Counted from the stretch's first letter, positions 24,903 to 34,077 are shown. The stretch: 47,260 nt of DNA from Myxococcales bacterium (GCA_031262165.1 JAISIF010000028.1:1-47260), one strand, 5' to 3'. Translations and numbers: made by a program. The notes: a model not told the origin generated them from the letters alone.

Positions 24903-26651
24903 ATGGCAATGGCCCAAGGCGGTGCGTCCGCTTCCGACACACGCGACGAACATCGCCCTGACGCTGGCAACGGCGTGCCGCAGCCATCTCCCACGCCCGT
25001 TCGTTCGGTAGGGGGCCTGTCAGGCAGTCTGTGCCGACTGACGCTCGACATCTTCGACGATAGGGGTGCGCGGCGTCGGGCCGTGTTCGATCCCGTCGAG
25101 AGCCTGCTCATCGGAGCTGGGCGTTCGGCGGGCCTGCGGCTCGCGGATCCGTCCGTGGCACAACTCCACTGCCTGCTCAAATTCGAGCTGGGCGAGTTGA
25201 GCCTGCTCGACCTCGGCAGTGTGCGCCCGACGCTGATCAATGGCGCGCCAGTGCAGGGCCAAAGGCCGCTCTCGCTTGGTGAGCGCATCTCGATCGGCGC
25301 TCAAACGATCGAGATCGTTGCCATCGAAGAGACGCGCTTCACCGCGCCGCGCACGTCCAAGACCAAGAAGAGCAATCCAGTCGTGGAGGCTCGCCTGTTC
25401 TGGAAGGACACGCTCCTGGCGGTCGCGCAGTGCGGCAGCGGCGCGCTGTGCTTTGGACCAGACAGCCCGCTGAGCTCGCCCATCGCTCGGCTGAAGAAGG
25501 ACGGCACCGCGACGATCTCCGTGCCGCCCGGCGCCCAGATCATCGGTGGCGCTGCGCGCGCGGCGACGGCGACTTCGGTCTCTGACGAATCGACGCTGCG
25601 CCGAGGCGAATCGACGCGCATCGCGTGGGGCGATTTCGAACTCGACGTGCGCGTGGCCGAGGCGCCGCCGCGCCTGACGCCCGAGCCGTTCGAGCTCGAT
25701 CCGCTCCTCCCGCTCGTGCTCATCGGCCTGGTGGCACTCGCCGTGTTTGCCTGGCGCGTGACCGAGGCGAGCTTCGACGAGGTGGCCTGGGCCGACGACT
25801 TCTTCGGCGACGCCAAGCAGATCGAGCGCTGGGTCATCGCGGTCCAACCGCCCACACCCAAGCCCATCGAGAAGGTGGCCGAAGAGACGGCACAGACCTC
25901 CTCCGATGACCTCGACGATCGGCGCGCGCGTGGTCCGCGCGACGCGGCGCCGGGCAAGCCCGGCCAACCTGGCGAAAAGGCGCCCAAATCGCGCGAGCAG
26001 ATACTGCGCGCTGGACTCCTCGGCGTGATGGGCAGCGGCGGTGGCGCTGGCCTCGCGGGCGTGCTCGGCGGCGCGGGCAACTTTGGCGCTGGGCTCGACG
26101 CGGCACTCGGCAACCTCAAAGGCGGCAATATGGCCCTGGCAGATTCGGACGGCCTGGGCGGGCTCGGCCAACGAGGGATGCCCGGTGGCGGCAGCGGCGG
26201 GCTGGGGATCGGCGGCTTGGGCACGGGCCTCGGCGGTGGGGGAGGAGGCGCTGGCGGAGGTAGTGGTGGCGGCGGAGGTGGTGGTGGACTCGGCCAGAAG
26301 AAGGCGATGCGGCGACAGGTCGTGCCGGGCAAGAGCGTGTTGGCGGGCTCGTGTGAGCGCGAGGTCATCGGCGCGGTCATCGGCAAAAACGCGCGCCAGG
26401 TCCTCGCCTGCTACGAGGCCGAGCTCACGCGCGCGCCACACTTGGCGGGCAAGCTCGCGGTCCGCTTCACCATCGAGCCTACGGGCAGGGTCAGCGATCT
26501 GGAGATCGCCGAATCGACGCTCGGCAATCCCAGCGTCGAAAGGTGCGTCGTCAGCCGCATCCAGCGCTGGCGTTTTCCTGAGCCCAAGGGCGGTGGCCTG
26601 TGCGTCGTGAACTACCCGTGGGTCTTCCAGCAGGCGGGAGAGGGCGGCTGA
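24903..26651 (+). CDS. FHA-domain transmembrane protein with AgmX/PglI C-terminal domain
   Basis: A 582-aa protein. Cytosolic FHA domain at about 65-142 (SLLIGAGRSAGLRLADPSVA, HCLLKF, LLDLGSVRPTLING, LGERISIG), which would read phosphothreonine. A second beta-rich segment spans 155-250. A transmembrane helix at about 266-285 (LDPLLPLVLIGLVALAVFAW) is followed by an acidic linker and a Gly-rich region (about 345-470). The AgmX/PglI domain is at about 480-575 (CEREVIGAVIGKNARQVLACYE, VRFTIEPTGRV, VERCVVSRIQRWRFPEP). It would link cytosolic phospho-signals to the periplasm. Follows the small secreted protein and precedes a beta-barrel gene, forming one cluster. Confidence 0.88.
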   Translation: MAMAQGGASASDTRDEHRPDAGNGVPQPSPTPVRSVGGLSGSLCRLTLDIFDDRGARRRAVFDPVESLLIGAGRSAGLRLADPSVAQLHCLLKFELGELSLLDLGSVRPTLINGAPVQGQRPLSLGERISIGAQTIEIVAIEETRFTAPRTSKTKKSNPVVEARLFWKDTLLAVAQCGSGALCFGPDSPLSSPIARLKKDGTATISVPPGAQIIGGAARAATATSVSDESTLRRGESTRIAWGDFELDVRVAEAPPRLTPEPFELDPLLPLVLIGLVALAVFAWRVTEASFDEVAWADDFFGDAKQIERWVIAVQPPTPKPIEKVAEETAQTSSDDLDDRRARGPRDAAPGKPGQPGEKAPKSREQILRAGLLGVMGSGGGAGLAGVLGGAGNFGAGLDAALGNLKGGNMALADSDGLGGLGQRGMPGGGSGGLGIGGLGTGLGGGGGGAGGGSGGGGGGGGLGQKKAMRRQVVPGKSVLAGSCEREVIGAVIGKNARQVLACYEAELTRAPHLAGKLAVRFTIEPTGRVSDLEIAESTLGNPSVERCVVSRIQRWRFPEPKGGGLCVVNYPWVFQQAGEGG

Positions 26652-26706
26652 GATCCGCGCATGACATCGACTCCGACTCGGATCCGACAGTGACAGCGAG
26701 AAGCCC

Positions 26707-27345
26707 ATGACGACGACGCCCATCTTTCTTCGAGCCTTCGCGGTGGCCGCCGTGATCATCTCCGCTCTGCCCGCGCGCGCGGCGACACCAGCGCAGGGCG
26801 AGCCGCAAGAGCTGCGCGCTGGCCTGTTCCTGGACGTGAATCTCGGCGCGCTGACCGCGTTCGGTGGATGGCGGCTGTCGGATGGCGCCCAGATGCCCTC
26901 GCCTCCCTCACCCTATCTACAAATCGGCGTGGGCTATGAGGCCCAGCCCTGGTTGGCCGTTGGGCTGACCTTTGGGTTGGGCGCGTCGAGCGACCGTTGC
27001 CTCGGCACGATGACGGCCCAGGGGACGTGCGTCGAGAGCGCCTCGGACGCGCGCAGCGTGGCGAGCGACTTCACGATCGCACTCCTCGGTGCCGAGCTCT
27101 CCTACCGCCACGCACTCTCGCCGAGGCTGCGCCTGAACCCGCGCCTGCACCTGGGGTGGACCTTTCTCGACCCCATGCCTCGGCTGGATGTCGACGGCGG
27201 CTTCCACGCAGGTATCGCGCTCGGCCTCGAGTGGGCCACGCCGCTCGATCATTTCACCCTGGGACTGGAGCTCGATTGGCGATTCATCGTCGGCCCCAAT
27301 CTGAACACCGTCGGCATTTATCCACGGGTGAAATACACATTTTGA
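26707..27345 (+). CDS. Outer-membrane beta-barrel-like protein
   Basis: A 212-aa exported protein with signal peptide (FAVAAVIISALPARA). The mature part shows alternating hydrophobic strands with aromatic girdles (LFLDVNLGALTAFGGW, YLQIGVGYEAQPWLAVGLTF, LGAELSYRHALSPRLRL, LEWATPLDHFTLGLELDW) and the final strand ends in Tyr-Thr-Phe, the usual C-terminal outer-membrane signal. An 8-strand barrel is likely. It begins 55 bases after the FHA protein and is probably in the same operon, which would place FHA, AgmX and barrel in one envelope-spanning unit. Confidence 0.8.
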   Translation: MTTTPIFLRAFAVAAVIISALPARAATPAQGEPQELRAGLFLDVNLGALTAFGGWRLSDGAQMPSPPSPYLQIGVGYEAQPWLAVGLTFGLGASSDRCLGTMTAQGTCVESASDARSVASDFTIALLGAELSYRHALSPRLRLNPRLHLGWTFLDPMPRLDVDGGFHAGIALGLEWATPLDHFTLGLELDWRFIVGPNLNTVGIYPRVKYTF

Positions 27346-27516
27346 TTTCGTCTATTTGGAAATAAAGAGAGATTGTTTTATTGTCTTTTGTTATATGATT
27401 AATGAGCTCCCAAGAAATAGTCACTCCGAGTATTGGTAGATTTCTCAGTAGAATAGATATGTATGAAGATGAATCTGACCTCCTCGTGTCTTGACTGAAT
27501 CATCATGTTGAAACCA

Positions 27517-27724
27517 AGGGCTTATTCCTCAATCATCCCGTCGCCCCTGCTTCTCTCTTATATTCTTTATTCTCATCGCACTTGGCTTTGAAATTAAAGC
27601 TTTGATGGCTTTCCATAATTCATCTGAAATGATCCAAGATTTTGCCATGGCTGCCTCCTTGAGGTAGGAAAGAGCACCTGTCCGAGAGTGAGACGTTGCA
27701 TCAACTTATTCAGGGATAGGCTCT
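27517..27724 (-). mobile_element. Internally deleted relic of the IS that begins at 46945
   Basis: Read leftward, it starts GAGCCTATCCCTGAATAAGT and keeps the CAAGGAGGCAGCCATGGCA ribosome-binding and start region. It then encodes MAKSWIISDELWKAIKALI before a 1-base frameshift. At AAGCAGG it jumps to GGCGACGGGATGATTGAGG and AATAAGCCC, the right end shared by the MITE copies. The first 130 or so bases align base by base with 46947-47130. The upstream 27346-27516 stretch is A/T-rich with no gene seen. Confidence 0.85.
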
Positions 27725-27755
27725 AAAGAACCGAATCTCCAGGGAGTCCCTCGAC

Positions 27756-28343
27756 GTGATCCGCACCATCAAAAACGTCGCCCTCACGGGCCGCCGCGTG
27801 TTCATCCGCGTCGATTTCGATCTTCCGCCGGGCCCTGGCCAGCGCCCGTTCGACGAGGCGCGCATCGACGAGGCCCTGCCCACGATTCGTTACGCCTTGG
27901 AGCAGAAGGCGCGTGTGATCCTGGCCACGCACCAGGGCAACCCAAGGGCAAAGTGGACGGCTGCGCGGACACTCGAACCCGTGGCCCAGCGGCTCGTCGA
28001 ACGGCTCGGTCGCGAGGCCAAGTTTGCCGACGACTGCATCGGTGACGGCGTGCGCAAGCTCGTCCAGGACATGCGTGACGGCGAGCTGCTCATCCTCGAA
28101 AACCTGGCCATCAACCCAGGCGAAATCCAAAACGAGCGCGCCTTTGCCGAGCGCCTCTCCGAGCTCTGCGACGTCCTCGTCAACGAGGCCTTCGGTCAGG
28201 CCAACCGCGCGCTCGCCTCCACGACCACACTGCCGACCCTCGTCCAGGACGCGTGTGCTGGCCTCTACTTCCTCAAAGAGGCCAACCGCCTGGATGCGGC
28301 CAAGGTCAAGCTCCTGCCCGCGTGTGAAGCACTCTCGGCATAA
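27756..28343 (+). pseudogene. Phosphoglycerate kinase N-terminal-half relic
   Basis: The 195-aa frame (GTG start, AGGGAG upstream) matches only the N-terminal domain of PGK: RRVFIRVDFDLP, RIDEALPTIRYALEQKARV, ATHQGNPRAKW, LLILENLAI and VNEAFGQANRALAST. Full PGK is about 395 aa; the nucleotide-binding C-domain is absent. Several 3-phosphoglycerate contacts are changed: HLGRP reads HQGNP, ENLRF reads ENLAI, and NDAFGTAHRAHAS reads NEAFGQANRALAS. The stop TAA lies at the edge of a MITE and an IS relic sits 30 bases upstream. It cannot act as a kinase as it stands. Either a paralogue cut by the MITE or a kept single-domain protein. Confidence 0.8.
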
Positions 28344-28464
28344 GAACTTATCCTTGAAACGCCAGCTTTCGTTGGTCGCTTCCCTCTGCAAGCTCTCGTT
28401 TCGCCCCTCTTCTAGATTTCCCCGTCCTTCGCGTTGCTCGCTCCTAATTGTAGGGATAAGACCT
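28342..28464 (+). repeat. Dispersed MITE-like repeat, copy 5
   Basis: It starts AAGAACTTATCC, holds TTGAAACGCCAGC, GCAAGCTCTCG and CCGTCCTTCGCGTTGCTCG, and ends AATTGTAGGGATAAGACC. It appears to supply or abut the stop codon of the PGK relic. Confidence 0.8.
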
Positions 28465-28591
28465 AGAGCATCTCAAAAACCAATTTTTGAAGGCTGCATC
28501 AGAGGGGAGCCGTGAAGCAGGGAATGGTAGCTCGACGAGATGATTAGATTGGATTCTCCAAAAAGCGTCTTTCGACCCACAGGAGGGTGAT

Positions 28592-28963
28592 ATGAAAAAG
28601 TGTTTCGTATTTTTTCTTGGTTTCGTTTTGTTGTCTTTGCCATTGATGACCGCCCACGCGCAGGAAGGATTCAATGGACCAGGCAGCGCGACACAATCGA
28701 CCCCGAAGACGATCAGCGAAGCAAAAAAACTTCCGGATGATGCGTGGGTCGTTCTGCGTGGCAAAATAACCCGGGCGTTGGGTGATGAAAAATATGAATT
28801 CCGGGATGATACAGGCACGATCACGGTAGAGATCGACCAAAAAGTTTGGAGGGGTCTCTCCGTCGATGAAAAGATACTCGTAGAGATACAAGGTGAGGTC
28901 GATCGTGACTTGATGAGTGTAGAGATAGATGTGAAAAAAATAACCATTTTATCCAATAAATAA
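28592..28963 (+). CDS. Secreted OB-fold (YgiW/YdeI, BOF) protein
   Basis: A 123-aa periplasmic protein of the NirD/YgiW/YdeI family (bacterial OB-fold, DUF388). After signal peptide FLGFVLLSLPLMTAHAQ come GFNGPG, ISEAKKLPDDAWVVLRGKI, KYEFRDDTGTITVEID and VEIQGEVDRD, all typical. In enteric bacteria such proteins are linked to envelope stress and cationic-peptide or peroxide tolerance; the molecular role is not settled. GGAGGGTGAT precedes the ATG. The gene is markedly A/T-richer than its surroundings and sits beside mobile DNA, which suggests acquisition. A terminator follows. Confidence 0.9.
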   Translation: MKKCFVFFLGFVLLSLPLMTAHAQEGFNGPGSATQSTPKTISEAKKLPDDAWVVLRGKITRALGDEKYEFRDDTGTITVEIDQKVWRGLSVDEKILVEIQGEVDRDLMSVEIDVKKITILSNK

Positions 28964-28996
28964 TGATGACACGATGAGTCATCGTCATCATCTGTG

Positions 28997-29024
28997 GGCG
29001 GCCGATCGAGGCCGCCTTTTTTTT
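28997..29024 (+). terminator. Intrinsic terminator after the OB-fold gene
   Basis: GGCGGCC pairs with GGCCGCC around GATCGA, followed by eight T. A smaller GATGAC/GTCATC hairpin precedes it. Confidence 0.93.
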
Positions 29025-29039
29025 GTCCAACACAAACGG

Positions 29040-29609
29040 TCCATTACATCCTCATCGCGATGAAGGGAGTGCGAGTCAATTCTTCATTTTAGTAAGGAAA
29101 TCCCCGGCGTTACCGGGGGCTGAAAAAGTTTAACCTTTACGGAAATTGGCTTCATTCCATATTTTTATAAGGTTGAGAATATAAAAAACTATAATTTTAA
29201 AAGAACTTGCCTTTTAGTGCATGGTTTAAGTCGGAATTAGAAGTCTGGCAGAGAATGTTTGAAAAACGCCTCGAAAAGGCCTCTTTGAGAGGCCAGCGGC
29301 GACAAGTCCCCGACATTGCCGGGGGGATCATTACTCAGTGACGATAAACGCGACAGACAAAATGAATTGCTTCGATCGCAATGACGGATCGTTTCTCTCG
29401 ACTTCACCCCAACTCAATCGACAGACCGCGAATAACTCCAATCCCCCGCGCTGTTTCCTGACATTCGGCATCACTGTCGCCCTGCCCTTCCCCGTCTTTT
29501 TTCCCCCAGACGTCTCTAGGAGTGTATAGGCGCGCGGCCTTCAGGCAGCCCTCCCTCTCCCAACCGGGTGATTGACTTTCCGCTCTGCCTGCCTGGAGGC
29601 GACGCGCCG
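29040..29609. other. Intergenic region with paired hairpins and a REP fragment
   Basis: Two look-alike stems, CCCCGGCGTTACCGGGGG (29102-29119) and CCCCGACATTGCCGGGGG (29309-29326), enclose a strongly A/T-rich stretch. A third stem, GGCCTCTTTGAGAGGCC, lies at 29278-29294. CGCAATGACGGATCGTTT (29377-29394) repeats a piece of the REP element at 21525. No coding frame looks real. Confidence 0.5.
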
Positions 29610-29645
29610 ACCGCTCCTGACGAATCCGGGGCGGTTTTTCTTTTC
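29610..29645 (+). terminator. Attenuator-like terminator in the helicase leader
   Basis: ACCGCTCC pairs with GGGGCGGT (one T-G wobble) around a 10-base loop and is followed by TTTTTCTTTT. It stands only about 34 bases before the chosen start codon of the DEAD-box gene, so it lies inside the mRNA leader instead of after a gene. This fits attenuation, possibly controlled by the helicase or by temperature; the mechanism is inferred. Confidence 0.6.
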
Positions 29646-29678
29646 TCCCCCATCCCGGGGGCCATGTCAGGAGTTCCC

Positions 29679-31499
29679 ATGTCCGCAGTAGAAATGACGA
29701 CACCAGAGATCGACTCGATCGGCCCAGAACCAATCGAGGAGACCACCGCCGAGGCCAGCCCCTCCCCTGTCTCTCGCATCGAGTTCGACGAGCTGGGCTT
29801 GTCCGACGAGCTACGCCGCGGCATCGCCGAGCACGGCTACACGCACGCGACGCCGGTCCAGGCCCGCGCCATCCCACTCGCACTCGAAGGCACGGACCTC
29901 ATCGTCCGCTCCAAGACCGGCACGGGCAAGACCGCGGCTTTCGGCATCCCGCTGCTCGAAAGAATCCCGGCTGGCACGCGCGCGCCCATGGCCCTCGTGC
30001 TCTGCCCCACGCGCGAGCTCGCGCTCCAGGTCGCCGAAGAGCTGACCGCGCTCGGCCAGCACAAGGACGTCCAGGTCGCGGCGATCTACGGCGGCACCTC
30101 GATGCGCCAGCAGTTCGACGCGCTGAAGCAAGGTGCCGAGATCATCGTGGGCACACCCGGCCGCGTCTATGACCACATCCGGCGTGGCACGCTCGACCTC
30201 TCCAGCGCGCTGTTCGCCGTGCTCGACGAGGCCGACGAGATGCTCAGCCAGGGCTTCTACGAGGAGGTGACGCGCATTCTCGAACACCTGCCGACGAGCC
30301 GTCAGACCCTGCTCTTCTCGGCCACGGTGAGCGACGACATCGAGCGACTCATCCAGCGCTTCTGCCGCGACCCAGAGACCATCCTGCTCTCGGGCGACGA
30401 CTACACGGTCGAGGGCATCGAGAACGTCCGCTACTTCACGGTGGACGACTACCCCAAGCCACGCAACCTCATCTACCTGGTCGAGATCGAGAGGCCCACG
30501 AGCGCCATCGTGTTCTGCAACACGCGCGACGACACCTCGCTCGTCAACGCAGTGCTCACACGCAACGGCTTCGACAGCGAGATCCTCAACGGCGATCTGC
30601 CGCAAAAGCAGCGCGAGCGCGTCATGGCCAAGGTCAAGCGCGGTGACCTCAATTTCCTGGTCGCGACCGACATCGCGGCGCGCGGCATCGACATCAGCGA
30701 CCTGTCGCACGTCATCAACTACTCGCTGCCCGAGGACCCCGCCGTCTATCTGCACCGCGTGGGGCGCACGGGCCGCATCGGCAAGAAGGGCGTGGCCATC
30801 TCGCTCGTGTCTGGCCGTGAGCTCTCGACCCTCTCGGCGCTCGAGAAGCGCTTCGACATCCACTTCACCGAACGCAAGCTGCCGACGGTGGAGCAGGCGA
30901 GCGCGCTGTGGGCCGAGCGTCACATAGGCGCGCTGCGCGAGGTTGCCCGAAGCTCGATCTACGAGTCGATGCTGCCCCTCGTCGAAGCGCTCAAGTCGGC
31001 CAAGGACGGCGACATGCTGATCGCCGCGATGCTCAAGAACTTCTTCGACCAGCGCAGGATCGAGAAGGCGCGCGCCGCGGCATTGGCCGAGAGTCAGCCC
31101 GAGGTCGAGGTCAAGCCGTCCATCGCCGCCAAGAAAAAGTCTGGCCGCGACAAGGCGCCGCTCCGGGGCGCCTGCTTCGAGGAGCGCCCGCCCAAGGCCG
31201 ATGCCGACGAGGCCGAAGCCAGGTCGGACGAGGTCCGCCTGTGGACGAACATCGGCGAAGGCGACGTGAAGGATGAGACCACGTTTCGAGAGATCCTCAT
31301 CGCCAACTCGGGCATTGCGCCGGACGAGCTCGTGCGCATCGAGCTGGGCAAGGATTACGGCGCGCTGTTCGTGAAGCCAGGCGTCGAGGAGAAGCTCCTG
31401 GAGGCGAGCGGCTTCTGTCTGGGAACAGACCCGACGGACAAGGACGTCACCATCGAGCGGCCTCGCAAGAAGCGGGCAGCGCGGCGCAGTCGGCGGTGA
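29679..31499 (+). CDS. DEAD-box RNA helicase (DeaD/DbpA-like)
   Basis: A 606-aa ATP-dependent RNA helicase. Motifs in order: F-x-x-L-G-L with the Q motif ATPVQARAIP (about residues 58-67), SKTGTGKT (about 77-84), PTRELA, GGTS, TPGR, LDEADEM (about 180), SAT, then the second domain with ATDIAARGIDI and HRVGRTGRIGKKG. The C-terminal part ends with a DbpA-type RNA-binding module (RLWTNIGEGDVKDETTF, ALFVKPG) and a basic Arg/Lys tail. Such enzymes aid ribosome assembly or cold-shock RNA unwinding. AGGAG sits 6-7 bases before ATG 29679; earlier in-frame starts at 29568 and 29664 fall in or just after the attenuator-like hairpin. Confidence 0.95.
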   Translation: MSAVEMTTPEIDSIGPEPIEETTAEASPSPVSRIEFDELGLSDELRRGIAEHGYTHATPVQARAIPLALEGTDLIVRSKTGTGKTAAFGIPLLERIPAGTRAPMALVLCPTRELALQVAEELTALGQHKDVQVAAIYGGTSMRQQFDALKQGAEIIVGTPGRVYDHIRRGTLDLSSALFAVLDEADEMLSQGFYEEVTRILEHLPTSRQTLLFSATVSDDIERLIQRFCRDPETILLSGDDYTVEGIENVRYFTVDDYPKPRNLIYLVEIERPTSAIVFCNTRDDTSLVNAVLTRNGFDSEILNGDLPQKQRERVMAKVKRGDLNFLVATDIAARGIDISDLSHVINYSLPEDPAVYLHRVGRTGRIGKKGVAISLVSGRELSTLSALEKRFDIHFTERKLPTVEQASALWAERHIGALREVARSSIYESMLPLVEALKSAKDGDMLIAAMLKNFFDQRRIEKARAAALAESQPEVEVKPSIAAKKKSGRDKAPLRGACFEERPPKADADEAEARSDEVRLWTNIGEGDVKDETTFREILIANSGIAPDELVRIELGKDYGALFVKPGVEEKLLEASGFCLGTDPTDKDVTIERPRKKRAARRSRR

Positions 31500-31678
31500 A
31501 CCACCGACTCGCTGGCGCGTAGGGGCTGCCACACAGCCCCCTCTCTCTCCCCCTCATCCCTCTCGATCGACACACACCGAACATCCTCCCTCGCCCGCTT
31601 GTGGTGAAAAAGGGCGGTCGCGAGGTGCCGGGAGAGGGAAATCAACACAACACGACACACCACGACATCAGGTGCTCC

Positions 31679-33190
31679 ATGACCACCTCCCCTGTGATCA
31701 TCGACGGAAACACCCTCACCCTCGAAGATGTCTCGCGCGTGGCGTTCGACCGCGCCGAGGTCGTCCTCGACGAAGCAGCAGCTCGCCGGATCGACGCTGC
31801 CCGTGCGCTCGTGGATCGCGCCGCGGCAGGCGATGCGCCGGTCTATGGCGTGAACACGGGCTTTGGCACGCTGGCCGAGACCCACATTGCCCATGAGGAT
31901 CTCAGCCGACTCCAGCGCAACCTCATCCGCTCACACGCAGCTGGTGTCGGCGATCCGCTGAGCCTGCCCGAGGCGCGCGCCCTGATGCTCTTGCGCGCGA
32001 ACGTGCTCGCCAAGGGCTACTCCGGCATCCGACTCGCTACGGTGCGCCTGCTCATCGACGCGCTCAACCGTGGCCTCGTGCCCGTGGTCCCAGAGCGCGG
32101 TTCGGTCGGCGCATCAGGCGATCTGGCACCGCTCGCTCACCTGGCACTCGCGCTCATCGGCGATGGCGAGTTCTTCCTCGATGGCGAGCGCCTGCCTGCC
32201 CGCGACGCTTTGAATCGCGTCGGCCTCGCGCCCTGTGAGCTCCAGGCCAAGGAAGGGCTCGCGCTCGTCAACGGGACGCAGGCCATCTGCGCCGTTGGCA
32301 CGCTCGCCTGCTTGCGCGCCCAGAGCCTCTGCCGCCTCGCTGACCTCGCGGGCGCCATGACGCTCGAAGGCCTTCTCGGCTCGCACCGTCCCTTCCTCGA
32401 TCAGATCCACGCCGTTCGACCGCACGCAGGACAACGCGAGGTGGCCTCTCACCTTCGATCGATCCTTGCCCAAAGCGAGCTCGTCGAGAGCCACCGCCAT
32501 TGCAAGAAGGTCCAAGACCCCTATTCGCTGCGCTGTATGCCGCAGGTCCACGGCGCGGCGCGCGACGGCGTTCGGTTCACTCGACAGGCGCTCGACATCG
32601 AGATCGACTCGGCCACCGACAACCCGCTCGTGTTTGCCGAGGACGGCGAGATGATCTCTGGCGGCAATTTCCACGGTCAGCCCGTCTCGCTCGCCCTCGA
32701 CGTGCTCGCGATGAGCCTCACGCAGCTCGCGGCCATCAGCGAGCGACGCATCGAACAGCTCGTCAACCCAGCGCTCTCTGGTTTGCCGCCCTTTCTGACG
32801 CCGAACAGCGGCCTGAACTCGGGCTTCATGATTGCGCAGGTCTCGGCCGCCGCGCTCGTGGTCGAAAGCCGCATCTTGTGCCACCCCGCGTGCGTGGACT
32901 CGATCCCCTCCTCGGCAGGTCGTGAAGATCACGTCTCGATGGGCATGACCGCAGCCCTCAAGGCGCGACAGGTCATGGGGTTTGTCCGCACCGTGCTCGC
33001 CATCGAGATGCTCGTGGCCGCGCAGGCGCTCGACTTCCAGCACCCCAGGGGCAAGGCAGGGCAGGGCGTCGAAAAAGCCTTCGAACGCATCCGATCGAAG
33101 GTCCCGTTCATGGACGAGGACCGAGAGCTCCATCGCGATATCCGCACCGTCGAAGAATTGATTGATGCGGGCGCATTCGATGATTTGTAG
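31679..33190 (+). CDS. hutH: Histidine ammonia-lyase
   Basis: A 503-aa enzyme that converts histidine to urocanate and ammonia, the first step of histidine breakdown. [16 protein letters not shown] places the Ala-Ser-Gly triplet that forms the MIO electrophile at residues 145-147. [11 protein letters not shown] (56-66), [15 protein letters not shown]-like [23 protein letters not shown] and [11 protein letters not shown] are all present. Length is normal. The start at 31679 begins the family's usual N-terminus; the ribosome binding site is weak. No hutU, hutI or hutG is nearby. Confidence 0.96.
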   Translation: MTTSPVIIDGNTLTLEDVSRVAFDRAEVVLDEAAARRIDAARALVDRAAAGDAPVYGVNTGFGTLAETHIAHEDLSRLQRNLIRSHAAGVGDPLSLPEARALMLLRANVLAKGYSGIRLATVRLLIDALNRGLVPVVPERGSVGASGDLAPLAHLALALIGDGEFFLDGERLPARDALNRVGLAPCELQAKEGLALVNGTQAICAVGTLACLRAQSLCRLADLAGAMTLEGLLGSHRPFLDQIHAVRPHAGQREVASHLRSILAQSELVESHRHCKKVQDPYSLRCMPQVHGAARDGVRFTRQALDIEIDSATDNPLVFAEDGEMISGGNFHGQPVSLALDVLAMSLTQLAAISERRIEQLVNPALSGLPPFLTPNSGLNSGFMIAQVSAAALVVESRILCHPACVDSIPSSAGREDHVSMGMTAALKARQVMGFVRTVLAIEMLVAAQALDFQHPRGKAGQGVEKAFERIRSKVPFMDEDRELHRDIRTVEELIDAGAFDDL

Positions 33191-33229
33191 GGATTGTTTT
33201 TTAATGATTTGAATATATTGAAAAAAAAT

Positions 33230-33270
33230 AAAAATGCGCCTCCGAGATCTATTGGAGACGCATTTTTTAT
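33230..33270. terminator. Bidirectional terminator between hutH and a lipoprotein
   Basis: AAAATGCG-CTCC pairs with GGAG-CGCATTTT (one internal mismatch). T-runs follow on the + strand (TTTTTTATTT) and, reading leftward, TTATTTTTTTTC follows as well. It serves two converging genes. Confidence 0.88.
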
Positions 33271-33302
33271 TTATAAGCGTCTTGATCTGTCTTTCTTTTT
33301 AA

Positions 33303-33860
33303 TCAATAGTATCCAGCGCCTTGCAGTGATATGCCAATTTCATCGTCATCAGAAATTATATAGTCCACATATACATCTATCCACATGCCGTTGTATTTGT
33401 AGCTCCATGTCATGGCAAATCCAGCCCCGCCATTCAATGCTTCATAGGACTCGACTTCAGTGGGATTATGGTCACTCCCCGTGTAGTTGGTGTAACACTT
33501 ACCGTCAGCGGCGATGGATTTGGTGTAGTCGAACATCCGGGTATTGTAGGCCAAACCGACCTCAGTAGAGATAGCCTCATCAGAATCCTCTTTGTAGGCG
33601 GCCTGTCGGTAGTAAACTGTCGAATCGACCTTGTTGCCGTATTTAGTTGTATATTCATCTTCCGTGGCGACATTTGGCTTGACTTGATCCAGACTCAAAC
33701 CGAATTGCTGGAACGCAGCAGAGGGGTCGGTGCTATTATTATTATTGTTGTTATTATTGCTGTTGCTATTCTCCTTTTCATCATCCCCACCACAGCCCAT
33801 CATGGGAGCGGCCAAAAGAATACCTAGCAACACCGCGACCAGCGAAAATATCTTCTTCAT
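33303..33860 (-). CDS. Small lipoprotein with asparagine run
   Basis: A 185-aa predicted lipoprotein: signal peptide IFSLVAVLLGILLAAP, lipobox MMGC, then an acidic start and an Asn-rich run (SNSNNNNNNNNS) encoded by a tandem trinucleotide tract near 33735-33770. The rest (about 45-185) is a soluble Tyr/Asp-rich domain with AFQQFGLSLDQVKPNVAT and a late WSYKYNGMWIDVYVDY. No family is recognised. GGAGGG precedes ATG 33860. The trinucleotide tract could vary in length by slippage without breaking the frame, changing only linker length. Confidence 0.82.
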   Translation of the reverse strand: MKKIFSLVAVLLGILLAAPMMGCGGDDEKENSNSNNNNNNNNSTDPSAAFQQFGLSLDQVKPNVATEDEYTTKYGNKVDSTVYYRQAAYKEDSDEAISTEVGLAYNTRMFDYTKSIAADGKCYTNYTGSDHNPTEVESYEALNGGAGFAMTWSYKYNGMWIDVYVDYIISDDDEIGISLQGAGYY

Positions 33861-34077
33861 TTTGAAACCCTCCATCCTTCGATTGGTTGATACCGGCCCT
33901 TTGTGAACACCTGCGCATGTCACACTCCCCCAAAGGGTGAGCCAATAAACAATGGCGGCAGGCGGCGGGGCTCATATACGTTTGCTCGATTGAATGTCAC
34001 CCCCTCCCCCAACGATTGTTCCAAACAGAAGTCTCGCTTTCCCGTCTCGCTCCCTCCTCCCAAAGGACTTTGCCGCC

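Noticed and set aside
25020-26759. 579-codon leftward open frame
   Set aside because: Antisense to the FHA-AgmX gene; low-complexity Ala/Arg/Asp composition only.
29811-31532. 573-codon leftward open frame
   Set aside because: Antisense shadow of the DEAD-box helicase gene, whose motifs are complete on the other strand.
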